Positions 60,168-64,000 of a stretch of 64,000 nt of DNA are shown here, one piece after another; position 1 is the stretch's first letter; every line of letters starts with the position of its first letter. A program made the position numbers and the translations under genes. The DNA lies in assembly GCA_964653435.1 (NCBI GenBank), contig CAZZFA010000001.1:80974-144973 (forward strand), read 5' to 3'. A model generated the notes under the pieces. The model made no database searches. It was not told the origin of the DNA and saw nothing but the letters and a program-made list of their open reading frames with translations. Source of the stretch: CAZMVY01 sp964653435. GTDB lineage: Bacteria; Planctomycetota; Phycisphaerae; UBA1845; PWPN01.

Positions 60168-61826
60168 TCAGGCGAAAAGGCGGTCGTCGGCGAGGCATCG
60201 GCATATCTCGCGGTATACGGCGATGATGTGGGCGGGCGAGGTGTCGTTGCCGAGCGCGTCGATGATACGGCGGGCGAGCGTGCCCTTGTCAAGGATGGTG
60301 CGGAGGGGCGCCAGGACGTCTGCGGCGGACCGGGGCGGCTCCTTCGTCGCTCCTTCGTTCAGCGAGGGACAGACGGTTGCCGAGTTCCGCTCCTCCACCC
60401 GCCCGCTCGCAAGCGGGGGAGAGGCTTGACCCCAGGTCGCGTGCGTGTCCGCCCCGGATGCTGCGATCCCGGATCCCGGATGCCGGATGCCGGACCCCGA
60501 TTCTTCGTCTTCGACTCCGCCTGGCCCCCTCTTGACAAGGGGAGTGACGGTTCCCGGTTCGAGAGTTTCAACAAGGTAGTGCCAGAGTTCGCCGGCCGTG
60601 CATGGTGCGGCATGGGGGAAGCCGAAGGCTTCCAGGTACGCGCGGTCGGAGATTATCGCCGACTCCGCGGCCTTCGTCGTCGCCTGAAGGATCGAATCGA
60701 GTGGTTCGACCGCCCAGGCCCGCTGTCGCGCGAGGTCGGTCCAACGCTCGGCGACCATCGCCTTGAGGACGGCTACGATCGTGGCGGCGATCGCAACGTC
60801 GGCCGACGGACACTCCTGCATGTCGATGACGCGGATCTCGATCGTATTGCGGCAGAAGCGGGCGATGGCCCCGCGGGCGTTGACCCACTCGTCGCGCAGC
60901 GTCTCGTCGGGATCGTGCGGTGCGATATCGCGGTAGATCCGCTGCAGGATCTGCTCCTCGTAGTCCCGCTGCGTGAACACGGCTTCCGGGATCACGCAGC
61001 CGGTCACCGAGGGGATCCGGCGGCAGTTCGTGCGGTAGAACGCGAGGCGGCTGTCGAGCAGGCCCGTGAGGCGGCCGTCGATGATCGGCGAGCTTGCCGC
61101 CAACGCAGGGATGATCGGCAGCACGAGGCGGATGGCGGCGTGTAGCCGCGCGAATTCGGCGTCGTCGGCGAAGGGGAGGTTGATGTGCATGCTCTGCAGG
61201 TTCGACCAGCCGTGCCCGCGGCAGCCGAAGATCTTGTCGAAGGCACGGTAGATCTCGCCGTAGTCGTGCGGCCAGAGCTTCGTGTCGAGATCGGGGTTCA
61301 TCCACGGGTGCGCGGCGGACGACATCAGGCAGCCGCCCATCGGCGCGAGGATGTCGTTGATGCGAGTTACGTCGCGATGGAACGTTTTCGACAGCCGGTC
61401 GAGCGATGTCGCGGGGCCGTTCGTCTTGAGCTCGATCACGTGCAGGACGAGTTCATTCGACCAGCAGAGATCGCCCAGTTCGACTTCGCAGGGGTATTCT
61501 CCGGGAGCATCGGGGTCCGGGGATCGAGAGCCGGGGTCTCGGAAGGCTGGCGGCGGTATCGAATCTCCGGCTTGGCGCTGCGGGGATGCCGCGCGATCGT
61601 TCATCGCAGGTGTGTCCCCTCCGGCCTCCGGAACCCGGCCCCCGGAACCCGGTTCTTCGTCTCCCGCCCCCGCCGGCCGTCCCGTATAGAGGGGGGCAGA
61701 GGAGCCGGCCGTGCGCAGTACCTTGTCCGCCACGGGCAGCACGTCGAGCGTGTCGCGGGCGACGATCATGTACTCCAGCTCGATGCCGACGCCCCGGAAC
61801 AGATGTAGCGGCGAAGAGTCGTTCAC
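60168..61826 (-). CDS. GCS2-type carboxylate-amine ligase with repeat-derived insertions
   Basis: The 552-residue protein belongs to the glutamate-cysteine ligase family 2 (YbdK-like): RGVGIELEYMIV at the start, VIELKTNGPA, the HINLPF loop, NTIEIRVIDMQECPSADVAI, and a helical C-terminus. These enzymes join a carboxylate and an amine using ATP. Two low-complexity segments (residues about 45-112 and 425-495) interrupt the fold and are built from dispersed repeats (GSGIRHPGSG, SPPLASGRVEERNS); without them the length is about 414, normal for the family. The GTG start overlaps the RimK-like stop (GTGA), so both ligases work together. Confidence 0.82.
   Translation of the reverse strand: MNDSSPLHLFRGVGIELEYMIVARDTLDVLPVADKVLRTAGSSAPLYTGRPAGAGDEEPGSGGRVPEAGGDTPAMNDRAASPQRQAGDSIPPPAFRDPGSRSPDPDAPGEYPCEVELGDLCWSNELVLHVIELKTNGPATSLDRLSKTFHRDVTRINDILAPMGGCLMSSAAHPWMNPDLDTKLWPHDYGEIYRAFDKIFGCRGHGWSNLQSMHINLPFADDAEFARLHAAIRLVLPIIPALAASSPIIDGRLTGLLDSRLAFYRTNCRRIPSVTGCVIPEAVFTQRDYEEQILQRIYRDIAPHDPDETLRDEWVNARGAIARFCRNTIEIRVIDMQECPSADVAIAATIVAVLKAMVAERWTDLARQRAWAVEPLDSILQATTKAAESAIISDRAYLEAFGFPHAAPCTAGELWHYLVETLEPGTVTPLVKRGPGGVEDEESGSGIRHPGSGIAASGADTHATWGQASPPLASGRVEERNSATVCPSLNEGATKEPPRSAADVLAPLRTILDKGTLARRIIDALGNDTSPAHIIAVYREICRCLADDRLFA
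60340..60550. repeat. repeat-derived insertion in the ligase gene, C-terminal
   Basis: The forward strand shows CGATCCCGGATCCCGGATGC, then a GGCCCCCTCTTGACAAGGGG inverted repeat and a Ser/Arg-rich coding stretch at 60340-60430. The reading frame stays open throughout, which adds about 70 residues. Confidence 0.6.
61490..61690. repeat. repeat-derived insertion in the ligase gene, N-terminal
   Basis: CATCGGGGTCCGGGGATCGA and TTCGTCTCCCGCCCCCGCCG stretches encode a Gly/Pro/Ser-rich segment between residues 45 and 112. It interrupts the conserved domain. Related stretches occur at 17878 and 60456. Confidence 0.5.
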
Positions 61827-63292
61827 GGTCCGGCGGTACCCCGTTTCAGCCGCTCGATCCGCTGAAGAAAGACGCTCATGATCCGGCGGTACAGCTCGTC
61901 CTTCAGGACGGCGTCCTCCGCGCCCGCGTCGATATTCGGATTGTCGTTGACCTCCATGACATAGCACTTGCCGCGGCACTGCTTGATGTCAACGCCGTAG
62001 AGCCCGTCGCCGATGAGGTTCGCCGCACGCAGGGCCGTCCGCAGCACCCGTCGGGGCACGCCGTCGAGCGGAACCGCCTCCACCTTGCCGTACCGCCGGC
62101 TTCCGTTGTGATTGCGGTTGATGATCTGCCAGTGGTTGCCGGCCATGTGGTATTTGCACGCAAAGAGCGGCTGCCGATCGAACACCCCGACACGCCAGTC
62201 GAACTCCGTGGGCAGAAACTCCTGCGCGATCACCAGATCGGAGCTGTCGAGCATCCGATCGAGCCCGGTGGCGAGGGTCTGCTCGTCGTCCACCTTCACA
62301 ACGCCCTGCGAGAACGAACTGTCCGGCTGCTTGAGAATGCAAGGCAGGCCCAGTTCGGTCCGGATCGTATTTGCGTTGTCGCGGTGGATCACGAGCGTCC
62401 TGGGCGTTGGTACTCCGCAGCGGTCGAGCAACTCGGCAAGATAGACCTTGTTCGTGCATTTGACGATCGAGTCGGGGTCGTCGACGACGACGAGCCCCTC
62501 GGCCAGCGCCCGGCGGGCGAAGCGATACGTGTGGTGGTTGACGGCGGTGGTCTCACGGATGAAGAGGGCGTCGAATTCGCCGAGCCGGCCGTAGTCGTCG
62601 CGGTCGATGAACTCGGCGCGAAGATTCAGGGCCTCGGCCGCCTTCACGAAGCGGCGCAGGGCGCGCTCATTGGACGGGGGTTCCTTCTCCTGCGGATTCA
62701 CGAGGATCGCCAGGTCGTATCTCGCGGAGGCGCGGCGGCGGACACTGCCCCGGCGACCGGCGAAGTACTCCGTGGCCACCTGGACGACGAAGGACCGGTG
62801 CTCCGGCGGGATCTCGCTCGCGGCGATCGGCCCGATGGCCTGAAGCTGCCACTTGCGGTTGTACGAGAAGTGCGCCCGCAACAGCGGCGCCTGGAACAGG
62901 TTGAAGAGGTGCATCGCGAGGCGATCATACCGCCGCGCCAGATTGCGGCCGAAGTAGATGCTCAGCGTGAACGCGTTCGACTGGATCGGCGCAAGGCTCC
63001 TCTGAATCAGGGCGTCGAGGTCGTCGGAGGCGAAGCGGATGATCGTCGCCGACTTCATGTCCTGGATCGTCGTAATGCTCGGCAGGGGCTTGTGGCCGCG
63101 GGCCGAGGCGAGCAGCGACACGTAGTAGCCCGTGCTCTGGTAGCGGTACGACCGGCAGAGGTTGAAGACCTTCGCGTTGCGCATGTCGCTGTAGGCCGAG
63201 TCGGCCAGATACGACCGCGCGGAGACCAGCGACACGCCGGGAATCTGCAAGGGCCAGTCGTCCGGATTGTTCACAACGATCAAGAGCGGCAT
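61823..63292 (-). CDS. RimK-like ATP-grasp ligase with RLAN-type N-terminal domain
   Basis: The 489-residue protein has an N-terminal region (PLLIVVNNPDDWPLQIPGVS, about residues 1-150) that resembles the RLAN domain. Its C-terminal ATP-grasp module is of the RimK type (CGVPTPRTLVIH, CILKQPDSSFSQGV, LVIAQEFLPTEFDWRVGVF, YVMEVNDNPNI with the metal-binding Glu/Asn). Comparative work on amidoligases predicted that such proteins act with GCS2 ligases to build peptide-like metabolites or tags. Here the GCS2 gene follows with a GTGA overlap. The acceptor is unknown. The start gives the typical N-terminus. Confidence 0.87.
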   Translation of the reverse strand: MPLLIVVNNPDDWPLQIPGVSLVSARSYLADSAYSDMRNAKVFNLCRSYRYQSTGYYVSLLASARGHKPLPSITTIQDMKSATIIRFASDDLDALIQRSLAPIQSNAFTLSIYFGRNLARRYDRLAMHLFNLFQAPLLRAHFSYNRKWQLQAIGPIAASEIPPEHRSFVVQVATEYFAGRRGSVRRRASARYDLAILVNPQEKEPPSNERALRRFVKAAEALNLRAEFIDRDDYGRLGEFDALFIRETTAVNHHTYRFARRALAEGLVVVDDPDSIVKCTNKVYLAELLDRCGVPTPRTLVIHRDNANTIRTELGLPCILKQPDSSFSQGVVKVDDEQTLATGLDRMLDSSDLVIAQEFLPTEFDWRVGVFDRQPLFACKYHMAGNHWQIINRNHNGSRRYGKVEAVPLDGVPRRVLRTALRAANLIGDGLYGVDIKQCRGKCYVMEVNDNPNIDAGAEDAVLKDELYRRIMSVFLQRIERLKRGTAGP

Positions 63293-64000
63293 AAACCTGT
63301 CCCCGGGTGTGTCTCAGCATCCTGTGGTCGCCCGGACGTCGGCCGGCGACTGCGGCCGCCCCGATGCGCGCGGGCACCCCGGCCGCAGACGTGCGGCGAA
63401 CACAACACGCCGGCCCAGCGAGGCATCGACCCTGTAGAGGCCGCGGGAGGATGACGAACGTATGGACGTTTTATTACGAGGGTTCAGGCGGGTTTTCTTC
63501 GCGGGGTTCGCGAGATGATGATCAAGCCATATGCGGCGGAAGCGTAACGCTCGCGCCGCCGATTTGCGCAACCGACTCGGGGGATGACCGGCGAACAGAG
63601 GCCGCAGGGGCTCGCCGCCTTCATCCCCACGCCGTTCCAGAGGTTCGTCTTCGTCCTCGATATCCACGTTACCGCCTCACCTTCAGGCAACCGTATCATT
63701 GTGCGCAAGGCGCGCGCGAAACACAAGCGGCGAATCCTTCCCGGGTGCATGGCCGTAGTTGCAGACGGTGGGCGGCGGGCATTCACCAAGCCCGGCTCAA
63801 GCCCGCTGGGCGGCAAGCGTGGACGAGGAGGGAGCCGGTGCCTCCACCGGCCGAAGGCGGCGGCCAAAGGCAGGCCGGTTGGAAACGGCGTTGTGTGCGC
63901 GGCATACCGTCGGCTCCAGCCGGCGCGGGTTTGCCACCGCCTTCCGGCTTGGCAGCCGGTTGAAATAGTGTCGAGGCAGTCGCCGAGATCGCGTTTTCGG
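63293..64000. other. right end of the window without a convincing gene
   Basis: The 708 bases carry long frames on both strands, none with family resemblance. The best candidate is a minus-strand GTG at 63667 (product VDIEDEDEPLERRGDEGGEP..., to 63314), because AAGGTGAGG stands in front of it; I give it about 0.2. The segment 63830-63960 has inverted-repeat pieces (GGAGCCGGTGCCTCCACCGG, GGCTCCAGCCGGCG) like intergenic repeats elsewhere in this window. Confidence 0.5.

Noticed and set aside
63314..63667. Small minus-strand gene at the right end
   Set aside because: A ribosome-binding-like AAGGTGAGG precedes a GTG, but the product has no recognisable pattern and is rich in Arg and Pro like shadow frames. 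It is mentioned only as a weak candidate.

Overview
The window is G+C-rich DNA that most resembles a member of the Planctomycetota, probably an anaerobe and probably from a metagenome assembly. A run of 100 N lies inside a repeat. The assignment is inference. It rests on the mix of Gfo/Idh/MocA oxidoreductases, a sulfatase, Tat-type and sialidase-like exported proteins, an outer-membrane protein, a dockerin-like tail of the kind frequent in planctomycete exported proteins, and many dispersed repeats. A complete [FeFe]-hydrogenase system with its O2-sensitive maturases argues for anaerobic life. No rRNA, tRNA or CRISPR array was recognised.

Layout. 1-14.3 kb: sugar and sulfated-glycan metabolism. 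It holds a Gfo/Idh/MocA oxidoreductase, a class III aminotransferase, a large secreted Asp-rich protein, a pair of amidohydrolase-fold proteins (one apparently catalytically dead), a class I xylose-isomerase homologue with an altered metal ligand, a Tat-exported fucose-isomerase-like protein, a sulfatase, a sialidase-like lipoprotein and a CBM9-like protein. 14.5-23.8 kb: housekeeping genes (ybaB, recR, rpoN, prfB with programmed +1 frameshift, uvrB). Between prfB and uvrB a HEPN/MNT toxin-antitoxin-like pair is bracketed by two arrays of a 30-bp tandem repeat; one array contains the assembly gap. 24-30.9 kb: a double-ATPase activase of the 2-hydroxyacyl-CoA dehydratase type, two paralogous partner proteins and an orphan DNA methyltransferase between them. 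30.9-40.2 kb: an endonuclease III-like protein, a membrane acyltransferase, AMMECR1, PAP2 phosphatase, an SDR epimerase, an outer-membrane porin-like protein with a coupled lipoprotein, a FecR-domain protein and a SIMPL protein.

40.4-54.9 kb, all on the minus strand, is the centrepiece: rex, hydC, hydB, hydA, a sensory [FeFe]-hydrogenase-like histidine kinase, two free receiver proteins, a receiver-kinase hybrid, hydE, hydG, aspA, hydF. HydABC should be a trimeric NAD(H)-linked, probably electron-bifurcating, hydrogenase. HydEFG build its H-cluster. Rex senses NADH/NAD+, and two back-to-back Rex-type operators overlap a near-consensus promoter in front of rex. The kinase and receivers form a phosphorelay that may read H2 or redox state. 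A second rex gene lies just beyond.

56.2-60.1 kb: a heterodimeric ABC exporter with one degenerate ATP site. 60.2-63.3 kb: a coupled pair of ligases (RimK-like ATP-grasp with an extra N-terminal domain, and a GCS2-type carboxylate-amine ligase) that probably make or attach an unknown peptide. The last 0.7 kb has no convincing gene. Dispersed repeats of several families occur throughout. Some sit inside reading frames, and one MITE-like family abuts the stop codons of two genes.
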